Assembly (NCBI RefSeq): GCF_020379485.1
Contig: NC_063448.1
Span: 14,345,726-14,409,725, forward strand
Direction: 5' to 3'
Origin: Brassica napus
Taxonomy: Eukaryota > Streptophyta > Magnoliopsida > Brassicales > Brassicaceae
DNA length: 64,000 nucleotides
Every line of letters starts with the position of its first letter. Position 1 is the stretch's first letter. Shown one piece after another: positions 11,875-24,213 of the stretch. The translations under genes and the position numbers were made by a program. Under the pieces are notes generated by a model that saw nothing but the letters and a program-made list of their open reading frames with translations, made no database searches and was not told the origin of the DNA.

Positions 11875-13710
11875 CCTTCGGTTAACAGAAGATGATTCTC
11901 CACGTTCAAGACATTGGTTACTTTGGCGTTGAGGTCTTCTCTGTAACTTACATTTACAAATATTTCTTAGTGCAAGTACAGTCATGCAAATTATACTTAT
12001 GCAAATAATAAACTATATACAGTTAATTTCCCATTGATCTGGCCTCCTGTTTCCTATTTGGAGACCAGTAGTCATAAATATGTAGTTAATTAACAATAAA
12101 ATGATTTCAGACAAAAAAGAACTAAAATGGCTTCATCCTTCGTTAGAAAATGTTTGTACCCGCTGATGTATAGATGAGTTGAAGAATGGACGTCCAGGCG
12201 TCAGATTGTTAAGGAAAAGAGAATTAAAACTCGATGAAGGCTGATCAATCAACCCTCCCATGCCACTGTTATAAAATTGGATCCAAAATAATATGTTTGG
12301 TTTTAAAAATCAGATATTGTCATTTGGAGTACAAAAGCTTATTTTATCTATTGTGCGAAATTGAATAAGACTCCATACCTTGAAGAGCTTGAGGGAAACT
12401 GAAGCCTGGGTCTGGGAGAGATATTACATTGTGGACTAGTGCTCGAGCTAGGGTACATGTAAGGTAGACATTGTTGAGGACAAGTCCTGTAGGAATCCAA
12501 AATATTCAGCAAAAGAATATATAGTTAATTATATAACTTGGTTTTATTGTTTATTTTGTATGCGAAACAAATGGTAGGAAAATAATTTGTGTTTTGTATC
12601 AATGGTAGCACTCAAGGCATGTAAGTGAAAAACCTAATCACAAATCAAGGGAATTTTTTTTTGAGCAAAATCAATGGATTGTTTTACTTGAAATTTATCG
12701 GGTTCTTTTCTGTAAACTGAGTAATTTCTCGGTTTTCTTCTAGTATATTGAAGAAAAGGTGGTCTTATGTACCTAGTTAAAGTATTAACCAGCCTTGAGG
12801 CTGAAGGTTCTTCTTGCTGGCCAACTAAAGAGGATGGCACCAATGGTTGCTGTCCATACATACCAGAAGATGAAGAAAATAGGACATGTTGATATGACGT
12901 AGTTGATAAACAGTTCGGTGTCCTGCTTTTTTCAAAAAAAAAGACAGAATATTGGATCAAAATTTCTTCTATATATGTTATAACTTATAAGTATATAAAA
13001 TGTTTGCATTTTGGTTAAAATACCAATTTGGGATGGAATTTTTAATACTACGTGAGTTGAATTATTTGAATTGCCAACCATGTTGCATTTCCAAGTATTA
13101 TAACTTTCATAGTGATTGTTCAACAAAGATTTCATAAAACTACGTAAATAAAAATATTATTTCACTAGATCTGTTTAAAAAAAAGAATAACATACCCAGA
13201 TGTAGAATTGATATTGTAAAGACCATGATATTGTTGTTGACGTTGCTGCTGCATTTGAATATAGATATTTGATTTTTGGTTTTGAGATAGTATAAGTAAA
13301 AGTGAGTTAATAAAAGAAGTAAAAAAATAAAATAGGTCATTGTCCATTGTAGGAGTATTTGCCTCTTGAAATGGATCCATCATTACTTGATTGTCTGAAC
13401 CTTGACTATTTGGTGGTACATCGTAATTGCCCTCTTGTTGTTGCTGATGTTGTTAAGATTAATTAAAAGTTATATATATATATGCACTAAAATTTGTTTA
13501 AATTTTGTACCTTATGATAAAGATTTTCTTTTTTGAAAATAAGATGTAAATAACTTACTATTGCACGACAACTTTGTGTAGGGATATTGTCGTTGTTAAG
13601 GTTTTGCTCAATTCCTAAAGATGATGGCTGCAGTTGCTGACCATATATGCCAGAGGATAAAGGAACTGTGACATTTTTGTTTGGCATACTTGATAAGCTA
13701 TTATGTGTCC
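11875..13710 (-). repeat. Duplicated exon block, upstream copy
   Basis: Nine exon-like segments at about 13565-13710, 13345-13453, 13197-13257, 13025-13100, 12790-12930, 12379-12486, 12160-12265, 12020-12050 and 11875-11940 recur in the same order and strand in the next 2.4 kb. Within the block, the first and fifth exons are themselves related (both contain SSG-YGQQ followed by PSSL), pointing to an older internal repeat. Confidence 0.6.
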
Positions 13711-14090
13711 TGTATTTTATGAAATTATCATTTCATTGCTGAGAAGTTAATAAACCAATTTAATATAAAATGTTGCCTTTAGTATCAATACCAGTTTGGA
13801 GTTGGTATATCAGGATTATAGCTTAACTCATCAAGCACGTTGTGATTACCATCATTCTCTGCCATTAAACGCTGCAAGATTTTTATTTGAAATTACACAC
13901 AAATATAATAGGCCAGTTATCAAAAAACAATACACATAAATATAAAACCAAAAGGTTTATCATCAAAACTAGTAGTCTATAAAGTAGATATATAAAAATT
14001 AAAGTGAATAAAACAAAAATTACCATCAAAGGTTCAGGAGAACCTGAAGGATGTACATCTTCAGACAAATTGCTTTGAGAACTCGTATTT

Positions 14091-15579
14091 GCTAGTTTTG
14101 GCTAAAATTGATAAACGAGAAATGTAATGATATATTTTTATATGATAGTTATGTATATATATACGGTATATACATGACAGATTATATATACATATTCGTG
14201 TATGTGATGCATTTACATAAATAACGGTGACATAAAATAAAATAAAATTTAATAAAAGTAAAAGGAAAGCTAAAGAAAAATACAAATAAAAATAGAGCAT
14301 AAATAAAATATATGGAGCACAAAATTTTACAGGAAAATCATCTAAATTTAATTTAGAAGAAGCTTTCTGGGTTTAATTTGTTTGACGAACTTTGTGTGAG
14401 CAAATCTATGGAAGTGGTGAAACAGATATGAAAGTCGATGGCATAGATGAAAACATGTCTTACTTACAAGTTACAACAAAAGCATATAGATCATATGCAA
14501 AGATAAAGTTAATACTGATGAAATATAACCGAGGGTTTTGTCTCCGACAACATATATTATGGTTTTATCTCAAATTGTCTCTGACAACATATATTATGAT
14601 TTTACATAAAACGTCAGATAGAAAGATGTAAACGAATAACAATAGAGAAACACTTACTGGAATCAAAGGAATAACAATGAGAGAGACACTTACTGGAATG
14701 TAACTGCGAGATATTGAAGGGTAAAGAGGTAGAGATATGGATATCTGAAAGTGAAAGCATTACAATATATTAAAGGGATAGACACAAGAGTTGTAATAAT
14801 TACATATTAGGAAGAGTTATATAAAGGATAAAGAAGATGTAGAGTAATTACTGTTCAAGAAATTATTTCACATTACCCGATTTACGAGCTTTGGAAAAGG
14901 TTAATTTTTATTTTACTAATCTAACACAATTAGGTGAAATCTACATATATCAAAGTTACCCCATTTCTGTTTGTGCCACTTCATCTAAGAATCTAAAGTT
15001 AATCAATGATCATCAGTTTCTCGATTACATATAATCTTCAGTATTTTTTTCTCTAGTGAAATCGGTGTTATGAATAAGTTTTTTCCTGAACAAAACTTTT
15101 TGGTGAGATTATTATTAAATTAAGAACTTTTAGAAAATAATGGTAATTTTGGAAGATAATATTTCCAAATCTATATACAATGAGCTGTTACAGCTCACTT
15201 CTTTTCCAAAAACTTATAAAGAAAGATAAGGAAACAGAATATTTAAAGGAATATCAAAAATAGAAAATTTATCCTCACAGTCTTCATAAAACTTCTCTAT
15301 AAATGTTCTAAGATTATTAAAAAAACATTAGTAAATCTAATCTATTAAAACAAAAGTACAAATAAGAAATCAAACAAGTAATAAAAGGGGATATAAGCCT
15401 CAGTTAGGTTGTCCACGTAGGATAGGAAAATCGTCCCATTAGAAGAGTCTTTTTTGACACGTCAGCACGGCTTTGGTAATGTTGGGCTTCGTTTTTTTTT
15501 TAGGCCAAATGTTGATGTCAATGGCCCAGGAAACTAAACTTTGCGTTTTCGTGATGAAACTAAACTTTGCATTTTGTGT
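14091..15579. other. Mostly gene-free; possible 5' remnant of the upstream pseudogene
   Basis: Short minus-strand exon-like pieces with GT donors occur near 14320-14360 (KASSKLNLDDFP) and 14695-14760, possibly 5' exons of the 8483-14090 pseudogene. From 15400 to 15579 the sequence resembles the upstream region of the NOP2-like relic. Nothing else is supported. Confidence 0.3.
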
Positions 15580-15593
15580 TTTATTAGAGATTT

Positions 15594-16552
15594 TTTTTTA
15601 AACGTCTTAACTTTATTGATATCAAATCAATGTAACATATTACATGAATCATAAATTACATAAAACATGTTGTTAATACAAACTTTTAACAGAGACAGCA
15701 GTAACACGATGCTTCCTAGCGCATTCGTAGGACAGGCTGACTCGCTAGCTTTCTTCCGCTTCGTTCTTGGTTTTATAAGATCTTTCTTGTGGCTCTCAAT
15801 TTTTGTGAGTAAATGTCTTTTTTTCTAAAAAGATCATTGGATGCGATCCATCTGTTACATCGCAATCCGTTCCAAACACTCCCGCTGAAGGAGATAACAT
15901 GCTTTGTTATAACTATCCATGTCATTGAAATTCTTTTGCTTTAAAACCAATAAATCCATATCTTCAATTTGTTTTGTTGTAAAAACATCTTTGGACTCCT
16001 TACTTTTGTGGACAATGACTCGTCGATCACCACCATTATAGAACTCTGAAGAATTCCCACTCGGTGATTCTCCAGAATCATTAACATGACAATCACCCTA
16101 TCAGATGAATAGACAAGACGTTCAGGAGATGATTGTCCCAATCGTCTCTTCAATATCCATATGATGCACGACCTACACTTTCTCTTATTTGACCATGGCG
16201 GTTTCCAATACCATATTACAAATTTAATCCAATGATTCTCAATCGATAACGCGAGAGTAATAAGAAAACTGCACCCAAAGGTCGGACAAGAACATTCCCA
16301 AGGGAAGAAAACAACAACGCCAACCTTGACGTGGATCATAGTCGATAACAATAGGAGAAAAACCAGTGTAGATGTCGCTACCGGATATACGAACCGATCA
16401 GCCTCGCCATGATTCGAAAATAATGAAAGGAGGATTTTGATGTCGAGTGAAGAATTTCAACCTAGACAACAAAGATGGGCACAAAACCTTCAAAGATGTG
16501 CGTGTAGAAAACATAGGAACAGGAAAACAAGAGAATCCGGCGGTTAAAACCG
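15594..16552 (-). mobile_element. Short poly(A) retroposon without reverse transcriptase (Sadhu-like by structure)
   Basis: A perfect 14-bp duplication TTTATTAGAGATTT flanks it (15580-15593 and 16553-16566). Immediately inside the left copy is a T run, so the element is on the minus strand with a poly(A) tail, preceded by an AATAAAG. It is 959 bp long. The longest ORF (15941-16351, 136 codons) shows no domain I know. Size, tail, duplication and lack of enzymes fit the non-autonomous Sadhu retroposons of Arabidopsis, but I cannot confirm sequence kinship. Confidence 0.65.
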
Positions 16553-17250
16553 TTTATTAGAGATTTATTGTTATCATTCTTCAACTCTTTAACACATCCG
16601 TCTCCGACTCTTGGCTAATCTTTGTCTGCAGACACCATGATTTCTTCTCTCAACTCTTAATCTCCCCTATAGTTCAATGTATTCCTCTTAATTTCGCCAA
16701 TAAATGTTATTCTCATTAACCCAATAACGATGTCGACCTCTTCGTTTCCTTCACGTTAACCCAAAGTCGTGGAAGCCGTCGCTATGGCTGCTCTTAGGCG
16801 TAGCAAGAAGAAGAAGCTAAGTCACCGACTCATCCACTCTATGATCGGTCGAAGTCGAATACTACACGTGAACTTAAGAAGGCGGCGAAATCCCATAAGC
16901 CTCCGTTGAAGAAACAGAGGAAAGTTGTTTCGGATGAGAAGCCTGAAGCTTCTAACGATGATGATGAAGAAGAAGAAGAAGAAGAAGAAGAAGAAGAAGA
17001 AGAAGATGGTGATGGTGACGAGGAGGAGGACACAGAGCCATTGGCCGACCACTTTCTCGATGGTAGCGATGATGAAGAGGAACCTTTGGGTTCTGATTCT
17101 GACTCTGATGGATTTGATCTCGCAATGGCAGGATCTGGTAAAAGTAAAGCTATTGATGAAGAACGTAAAAGGCAGGAGCAAGATGCAAAAGATGAACTAC
17201 ATATGAACATAAAGGAACAACCTGACGAGTTTCGTCTGCCAACCAAAAAG

Positions 17251-18502
17251 GTTCAATCTTTTGGAATTTTACAAATCAAATTCATTCCTTTTTTAACATT
17301 TTTATTTTGCAATTGTTGGTTGGTTTATGTTGAAAAGATCAATGGAGCATTATAAGTTTAGGTGTCTTGTCATTGCTAGACCATCTCCAACAATAGATAT
17401 GGTGTTAGAGTTCTAAATCAATTTTTTAATTGAAAATAATCAAATTAAAAAATTTAGATACTTGTTTAGTTTTAACTCCTCTAATGGTAGAACTAATTAA
17501 AGGTTCTAAGTTTCAAAATTTTGAATCACATTCTATAATTAAAAAAAACTTATAATTATTGAATTACATAAAATTTAAATTAACTTGACATAAAACATAT
17601 AATATAGATTGAGAAATCATAAATAAAACTAAACGATTAATAGTTATTTTGCCTTGTACCAAATTTACGTCATATATGCTCAACCAAATAATTTTTCAAT
17701 TGTTCAACTAAACCAAAACATATATAATATAGATTGAGAAATCATAATTTTGATTAACTAAACCAAGTTTTTTTCAAACCCCATCATCCTAATCGATCAG
17801 AGATTCAATAAACATAACCAACAAAAAGTTTGGTCTTTTAAATGATAAAAACTTGCCTCTTTCGTAACAGAGTCTTCCTGTAGTGGAATCGAATATTTTG
17901 AAGGAATCTTTCGAGCTTATCGCAAACCCACTACACAAAGACCGAACAGTCAACAACAAGAACAACAAAAGGGCAGTAAAATTTCCTGGAAAATCCAGGA
18001 AAATGATTCAAATTTTTGTTGTGAAACTCACCTGTTATTTTGATTGAAAGAAGCAGAGTAGATACAGGATGGGGAGGACTGATTCGCCATGTCACCAAAT
18101 TGTGAAAGACGATCTATGTTTCGTCTACAAGGAGTTGCTTTCTGTTTACTTTATATATATGCTCTGTTTTCGTCTTCCTCCTCTTGTCCTTAACTTCTTC
18201 CTCGTCCTCATTCTTGCTTTCTATAATCTCTTCTTCGTCTTTATCTTTCAAGCTTTCTTCTTACAATTCATCTTCTGTCAATCCACGAAAGAAAGAGAGA
18301 ACAATTGGGTTTAATTTTTTTTTCTTTAAAATACTAACCTATCAAAAAGTGACACCTATACTTAGAATTGGCTCCAAAAATTCTATTTTTAGAACCATAT
18401 CTATCTATTTTTCCTCTTTTTGATTTAATTTTGAACATATAATTACTTAGAACCATGAGATAGAATCCTCATGGATACCCCATTATTGATCTACTTTTCC
18501 AG
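17251..18502 (+). other. Expanded first intron of the NOP2 relic
   Basis: The GT at 17251 and AG at 18501-18502 delimit about 1.25 kb, much longer than the other introns here. The AT-rich interior (about 17380-18480) contains a direct repeat of about 30 bases (ATATAGATTGAGAAATCAT near 17600 and 17725) and is probably an inserted element, but I could not find matching termini or a target duplication. Confidence 0.35.
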
Positions 18503-19206
18503 GAACTTGAAGAAGAGTCAAGTGGGCCACCAGATCTTCCTACCTTGCAAACGAGGATAAAAGAGAGTGAGAAATTTTTTTCAAGTTTTATTTCTTTTAA
18601 AGATTCTTCCTAAGGAACTAACCTTTGTTTTATAGCTTGATATTACTTTTATGTGTTCAGTTGTTAGAATGTTGTCGAATTTTAAGGATTTGAGGCCAGA
18701 AGAAGTGAAGAAGAAGGAATTTGTTGAATAGATTAAGGCTGATATTGGTTCTTATTACGGCTATAATGAGTTTCTTAATGGAATTCTGGTTCAGGTTTTT
18801 CGCTAATCGCTGACTTCACTTTTTATGTACACTTTTTTGGTTCTTTTTGGTGTAAAGCTATTTGTGAGCTAATTTTGTTACTCACATATGTTGAATTGGT
18901 GTATTGTGGCAGATGTTTCCTCCTGTTGACTCATGGAACTAATCGAAGCTTTTGAAAGCAAAGGCCTACGTCTATACGTCCACACTCTTAAGGTGAACTT
19001 GGTTGTACAGTTATACTGTGGAGTGTCTTGAAGTAAGTGTTTCTCAATCGTTGACGTATAATTATATGACGATGTTTGTTTTGGATAGACTCGGTGACGG
19101 GATTTGGCTGATGTACTTTTGAACAGAGGAGTTGATCTAGATCCATTAAGCAAGTGGTCAAAAGTAAGTTGTGTTTGAAGATTGTCTTCCTTTCGATTGA
19201 AAAGTA

Positions 19207-19464
19207 CTCCCTCCGTATCACTTTAAGTGGTGTTTAGGGATTTTAATTTTATTTCATATTATGTGATGTTCTCGTTATTCTAGATAAAATTTAATATTAT
19301 TAAAAAGTTGTGACCAGTTATAAAATATTGTATTTTTTTTTATTGGTTAAACTAATTTTATTTAATGTTACTTTTATGTAACCGAGATAGACTTGATAAA
19401 ATTTTGTATTTTCTTAATCTTTATGTAAAAACTTTAAACACCAACTAAAATGATACAGAGGGAG
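19207..19464. mobile_element. Stowaway-type MITE
   Basis: The inverted termini CTCCCTCCGTATCA and TGATACAGAGGGAG are flanked by TA on both sides (19205-19206, 19465-19466). It is 258 bp, AT-rich and non-coding, located in an intron of the NOP2 relic. Tc1/mariner-derived MITEs have exactly this terminus and target. Confidence 0.85.
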
Positions 19465-19613
19465 TACTATTTTGTGGATTCTGCAACTAATCATGTTAGT
19501 AAAAATTGCAGGCTGGACTTGTCGTTTATGATTCACAAGTTCCAAATGGTGCAACTTCTGAGTATATGCTGGTTTCTATATCGTACGTGTCTTCTTGATT
19601 TTTGTACTTCCAG

Positions 19614-19754
19614 CTCACACATACTTAATGAATTTCTTTTCTTGCTTGCTGCGTTGGGTACCAGTGGGTCGCTTGATGGGCAGCAATGGTTGGTTGTTAA
19701 GGGAAGATTTGCACCCAAGAATTCCGAAGAGATCTTGCTGCGCTATATCAGCAA
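19614..19754 (+). pseudogene. Translation initiation factor eIF2-beta exon fragment
   Basis: An exon with an AG acceptor (19612-19613) and a GT donor (19755) encodes LGTSGSLDGQQWLVVKGRF then APKNSEEILLRYIS, which I recognise as the C-terminal part of eIF2-beta just before the zinc-finger region. Substitutions at usually invariant positions (QQRLVVKG to QQWLVVKG) suggest relaxed constraint. A further degraded match to the next exon may lie at 19888-19975. It directly follows the NOP2 fragment with no eIF2-beta exons upstream, so it was joined by rearrangement or capture. Confidence 0.75.
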
Positions 19755-21977
19755 GTAACTTTCACTTTGTCACTTTCTATCAACTTTTGAAATTTGAATT
19801 GTCAAAAACGAATATCAAGTTGGTGTTCTTAATGTAAATCCTTGCATGGGGTTTTCTTAAATGAGTACGTCATTTAATTTGGTAGCAAGAGCCAGTACAT
19901 GATTCTTTTGAAAAACGAATCAAAATATTACCCAAAGCTGTTTCTATCTGTCCTTTCTGCGCAACTAGGTAATCATGACAATACGCACTACATAAAAGAC
20001 ATAACTGGCTTACAAGTTTTATACGATTGAGATCTTTTAAGACCTGGTTAATTGGTTTAATTATATAGATAAATTATTTATTGTATTTATAAATAGTTTT
20101 CTTTGATATTTTGGACCATAACCCTTTTCTCACTCATCAAATACATAGTCTATAGATGTTGAAATGAAAGAATTTGCAAAGAAAGCAAGTAGATTTGGTA
20201 ATAGATCAACTTAATGAGAAATAAAACTATGGGAAAGCTGTTGGAGATCAATGGCAAACACTCTATAATTTGTATCTTGGTAAGAAAGCCTTTATAAATA
20301 AACACTTGACAAAAAAACATTACTCTTTCTCAGTAGGAATGAGCTTAGATGTTGGACGTATAGTTTTGGTTTTGAAGTTTTCCTTTTCAAGAAAAGGAGC
20401 TGTTTTGTGGATGAAGTCTGTCAAAGCTACTAAGTTATAGGTTTCCAGTTTGATTTGCTTATTGTGGTATGTCTTTTGTTCTGTTTTATTTTTCCGGGAA
20501 AAGTTCACTACTTGACATCTCTAAATAAACCAGCTAGGAAACAAATGCTTTTGCGGGAAAGTTAGCAGTCACTTTTTGCTTCTTTCTATTTGTATATTGT
20601 TATGTTTGTGTTCCATTTATGATTTATTGCAGATATAGGATTTTGCTTGCTATTCTGAAGTTCACAAGAAAACACTTCTAAGATAATTCTACAATGTAAC
20701 TATGTAAGATCATAGTCTTCCTTCATAGACGATGCTTCTCTCTAATGAAAAAATCTGGTTGCTTCAAAAACTATAACAATAATGCTTCTTTGATGGTTTA
20801 TTTCTTTGTCTCGGTAGGCTTCTTCACTTATTTTCTCTACTAGAGTTAATTAGGATCATTACCATTCAAACGACTGATCGTTAAACGTCTAACACTAAGC
20901 AACAACACAGTTTACCACACAGTAAGGATACTACAATAAATGGAACAATCCAAAATCATAAATTGAAGCCTAAACTTGGCTGTTTTTGTTTCTTGAGACA
21001 GTCTTATTGACCTTCAACTATTGTTATCTATTATGATATCTACACACGCAATGCCGTCATACCATATATAATCGTGCATATTTATATTTAAAATGCAAAA
21101 AAGTCTATTGAATACTAGTAAAACAGATTCGATGTGAGAAAAAAAGATGGATATGGCAGAGGAAGGGAGACCAAGAGATTGACGAATGTGTTTTCAGTTC
21201 TCACCAAAAGGATAATGTAAGATGAAAAATCTTCTTTTCCTGCAAAGAAGCTTAAAAAAAGAGAGTCCAGTCTCCAACACGAGGTCGTGCACGTGTTTTA
21301 AATTTGCAGTCATGGCTTGATTTATATGTTTTAGATATAAGGTTTTATGTGGTCGTTTGTTTAAAAAGTTTGTCATTTAGTTTTGCTCTTATTTTATTTT
21401 TCATTTGTAAATGTTTTCCCATAAATTTGTTTGGTGGACAATATCACTTTTTCTTCCTTTGGTCAATTTGACTAAATTTACTCTCTAATTCGGTATAAAA
21501 TGGTTCAGTTTGGTATGAAAAATAACAAATTTAAATCATCGGTCAAACTAATAAAAAAATTGTATGTAACATTAAACCAAGATTATGTGTTTCAAAATAA
21601 AAATTGAAACCAAGATTGTATACTACAAATTTAGTTAGCCCAATAAAATTAATTTTAAAATAAACCAAAAATATGGTTTACGTAAATCATAGATGATCAA
21701 CACATAAAATATTTAGATTAAAATTAACGATTAGTTAATTTCTAACTCATACCATTAAATCTATAATTTCAAACATTAAGACCCACAATAAACCACGAGT
21801 TTTAACATTTCTAACTCATATTTCATTCTCTACTATTTTTATAAATCCTCACAAAAAAAGATATAATGGTATTAGAAAACTCGATCTCATACTCTTTTGA
21901 TCAAATCCGATTAATTTATGTATTTTATAGTGTTATAAAACTTAAAACATTATAAAAAATTACAATTCAGGATTAAA
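19755..21977. other. Gene-free AT-rich stretch
   Basis: No ORF above background, no tRNA fold and no terminal repeats were found. A possible worn eIF2-beta exon near 19888-19975 is the only coding hint. Confidence 0.4.
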
Positions 21978-22165
21978 TATCAAGGAAAGAGTATCAATCA
22001 TAACTCATATGATTCACTCAATCACTATAATCACTCCATCATATATTCTTCTTAATGATTATATGATCTTCACATTTATTGTTTGATTCATATAGCTCTT
22101 CTATACAATGCTATGTAACTCTCTTTATATCAAGAACACAATTCATACATTTCTCATAAGTTATT
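21978..22165 (+). repeat. 5' LTR of the miniature element
   Basis: This is the 188-bp left repeat (TATCAAGG...AAGTTATT), aligned with 22661-22848 with about 5 mismatches and no gaps. Confidence 0.8.
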
Positions 22166-22660
22166 GTGGTATCAGAGCAGGTTATTTGTGTGAGTTTTGA
22201 TCCACCGATCAAACTCAAGATAAACACGTTTCCGTAGCTTATTTAAAATTTCACGTTTTTTTTTGTTTTCTTCGTCTTTTATTTCAAGTTTTTCTTAATC
22301 TTTTTGTTCTCATTTGTTACGTTTCCTTTTATCAAGCCAAAGTGCTTCTTGTAGTGATTTATAAAGCCAACGTTCCATTTCTTCTGCATCTTTAGTCCAG
22401 GTGTGCACACGTCCACTTTCTTCTGCAACTCAAGAGTTGAGATGTGGTCAAGTCATTTATGACTCCATCAAGCTATATATGCTTCCACACGACTAGTATA
22501 GTCGTCCGTGTCTAAATCAATCCAAGCTACAAGTCCGTCTCACAGTATGGTTCAAGCGCAATGCTTCTTCTTATCTCCTATCATATTTTTTAAATATGTC
22601 AATCTCAAGCTGCTTCTTCCGCTATCTTGGCTTCATCACCCCCTTGAGCTTGAGGGAGCG

Positions 22661-22848
22661 TATCAAGGAAAGAGTATCAATCATAACTCATATGATTCAC
22701 TCAATCACTATAATCACTCCATCATATATTCTTCTTGATGATTATCTGATCTTCACATTTATTGTTTGATTCATATAGCTCTACTATATAAAGCTATGTA
22801 ACTCTCTTTATATCAAGAACACAATTCATACATTTCTCATAAGTTATT
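22661..22848 (+). repeat. 3' LTR of the miniature element
   Basis: This is the 188-bp right repeat, preceded by the purine-rich tract and followed by the ATTAAA duplication. Confidence 0.8.
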
Positions 22849-24213
22849 ATTAAAACTACAACAATACCAAAAAATTCGATCATTTTTAGTTATATAATTG
22901 AAATTTGGTGTAGACAACATAATCATAATTACACCCAATTTAACATCAAAAAATTTTACAAAAAATTATATATTTTATAAAAACCGATCCATCAAATCCC
23001 GCGCGTAATATATATATATAGTGCATGTAAAACATTCATTCAACATGCAATTGTCATAGAGCTCGATCAACACAAGCGGAGACCAACTATCCTAAAGGTA
23101 ATCTCTGATTAATATGATGATATGAAGTTTTCTTATTCTTTAGACTTTGTCATACTTGCTTCAGAGGGATAAGATTAGCAAAATAAAACTACGAAGCAGA
23201 ATGGAAGCATAGCTAAGTCAAGTTTAAGAAGTCAATAGTGACAAAATAAAATCATAACCTATCTTAATTTTTTTAAAAATATTTTAGATATTTTTCCGGT
23301 TTACCAGTTCACTATTTTGTTGAACTATTTTAGTACATGGAGGACAAAAATGGTGAAAAAACTCATCTTATTTTAAAATATTACAATACATCTAATTGTC
23401 AACAACTAGAATGCGGCATAAGCATTTAGTAGGTCCCACTTGGGAATTTTCTTTTTATCATTGGTTGTGTCACATACTAAGAAGACCCAATTGATCTGTG
23501 TAATTTTTATATCATGGGCTGCGTCACGTAATGAGTAAAACAAATGGGCTTTGTGAAACTAAATGAAGAAGTCCTCAATTTTTTTCCCGTGGGTTTTGTA
23601 CATCGTAGAAGTTAACCTAAGGTTTCCTGCATCGCTAGACAGATCTGGAGATTAAATAAAGAAGTCGTCAATTTAAACATTGTATTTGCATAATTGTAAG
23701 TGTTTCATGCGAAAACTAACAGTTTCTAACATGCATATTAAGATTTTATTGGTTGATTCAAAATTATTTCTAAACGCTGTATAATAAAAGGCTTGTGCAT
23801 TAGCATGTCCCAAAAGAAGTTATAATAGTTGAGCTATTTTTATCACTAACCGCACGCATTCAAATTTAAAATCACGTACTTGCGAGTCTTGCATTTTTAG
23901 GCCCAAAGCAGCCATGACCTTCATCATTCTCTTGACTATTAAATCACAAACCTAGACTACTAAGCTGCAAAAAAATAAGGTATCAAACAAAACCTAACAT
24001 ACAAATTTATTACAACTCAACACCTCACAATAAATCCTTAAAATTACAAATATTTACATGCAAAAGACCAATTTAGAGCACACCATCTCCTCATCCTTAA
24101 TATAAAGCAACAACATCCTCGCAGCATGTGCAAGTGAATACAACATCATGTACACAAAATTAACCAATACATCAACAAATTCTCCGGCCTCGCGCTTGCG
24201 CGGAGGCTACGAA
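22849..24213. other. Gene-free stretch with a Helitron-like hairpin
   Basis: AT-rich and without a supported gene. At 24187-24208 a GC hairpin (CCTCGCGCTTGCGCGGAGG) resembles a Helitron 3' stem but lacks the CTRR end, so it is noted only. Confidence 0.35.

Larger units (their letters stand above)
8483..14090 (-). pseudogene. Unrecognised multi-exon Gln/Ser/Asn-rich gene with an internally duplicated exon block
   Basis: Minus-strand reading shows a string of short exons with GT/AG borders: about 14024-14070 (SSQSNLSEDVHPSGSPEP), 13795-13865 (LMAENDGNHNVLDELS), then two copies of a nine-exon block (13710-11875 and 11815-9379), then 9226-9310 (MQRIISPGENNESFADLL), 8826-8908 and 8483-8576. Encoded segments are rich in Gln, Ser, Asn and Tyr (SSGIYGQQLQPSSLG; PFFNSSIHQ), without a folded domain I recognise; a disordered regulatory region would fit. 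Corresponding exons keep identical lengths in both copies (66 bp at 11875-11940 and 9379-9444; 106 bp at 12160-12265 and 9771-9876). Lesions are visible: the downstream copy has a stop near 11800 and a lost acceptor (AG to AT, near 10094), and the upstream copy lacks a GT donor after 13345. A Helitron sits inside the downstream copy. The 5' end is not identified. Confidence 0.45.
16784..19590 (+). pseudogene. NOP2: NOP2-type 25S rRNA (cytosine-C5) methyltransferase pseudogene, 5' half
   Basis: Exons match the N-terminal half of plant NOP2/OLI2, a nucleolar methyltransferase for large-subunit rRNA, in order: 16784-17250 (basic start, a long Glu run at about 16965-17000, PLADHFLDGSDDEE, EFRLPTK), 18503-18569 (ELEEESSGPPDLP), 18661-18794 (LSNFKDLRPEEV; GSYYGYNEFL), 18913-18992, 19089-19163 (DLADVLLNRGVDLDPLSKW) and 19512-19590 (GLVVYDSQVP). 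Lesions: a shift near 16860, TAG at about 18729, a one-base loss near 18928, TGA at 19095, and a break near 19575. The AdoMet-binding core and catalytic Cys region are absent. Introns are kept, so this is a DNA-level copy, not a processed one. The copy ends near 19590 and is followed by an exon of another gene. Confidence 0.8.
21978..22848 (+). mobile_element. Miniature (TRIM-like) Copia-type LTR retrotransposon
   Basis: Two direct repeats of 188 bp bracket 495 bp of internal sequence. A primer-binding site TGGTATCAGAGC (22167-22178), complementary to initiator methionine tRNA as in plant Copia elements, starts one base after the left repeat. A purine-rich tract (GAGCTTGAGGGAGCG, up to 22660) precedes the right repeat. 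The whole is flanked by ATTAAA (21972-21977 and 22849-22854). There is no gag or pol. The LTRs do not begin with TG. About 5 differences between the 188-bp LTRs suggest a moderately young insertion. Confidence 0.8.

Noticed and set aside
16822..17246. Minus-strand ORFs rich in Ser and Phe
   Set aside because: They are complements of the Glu-rich run of the NOP2 exon on the plus strand.
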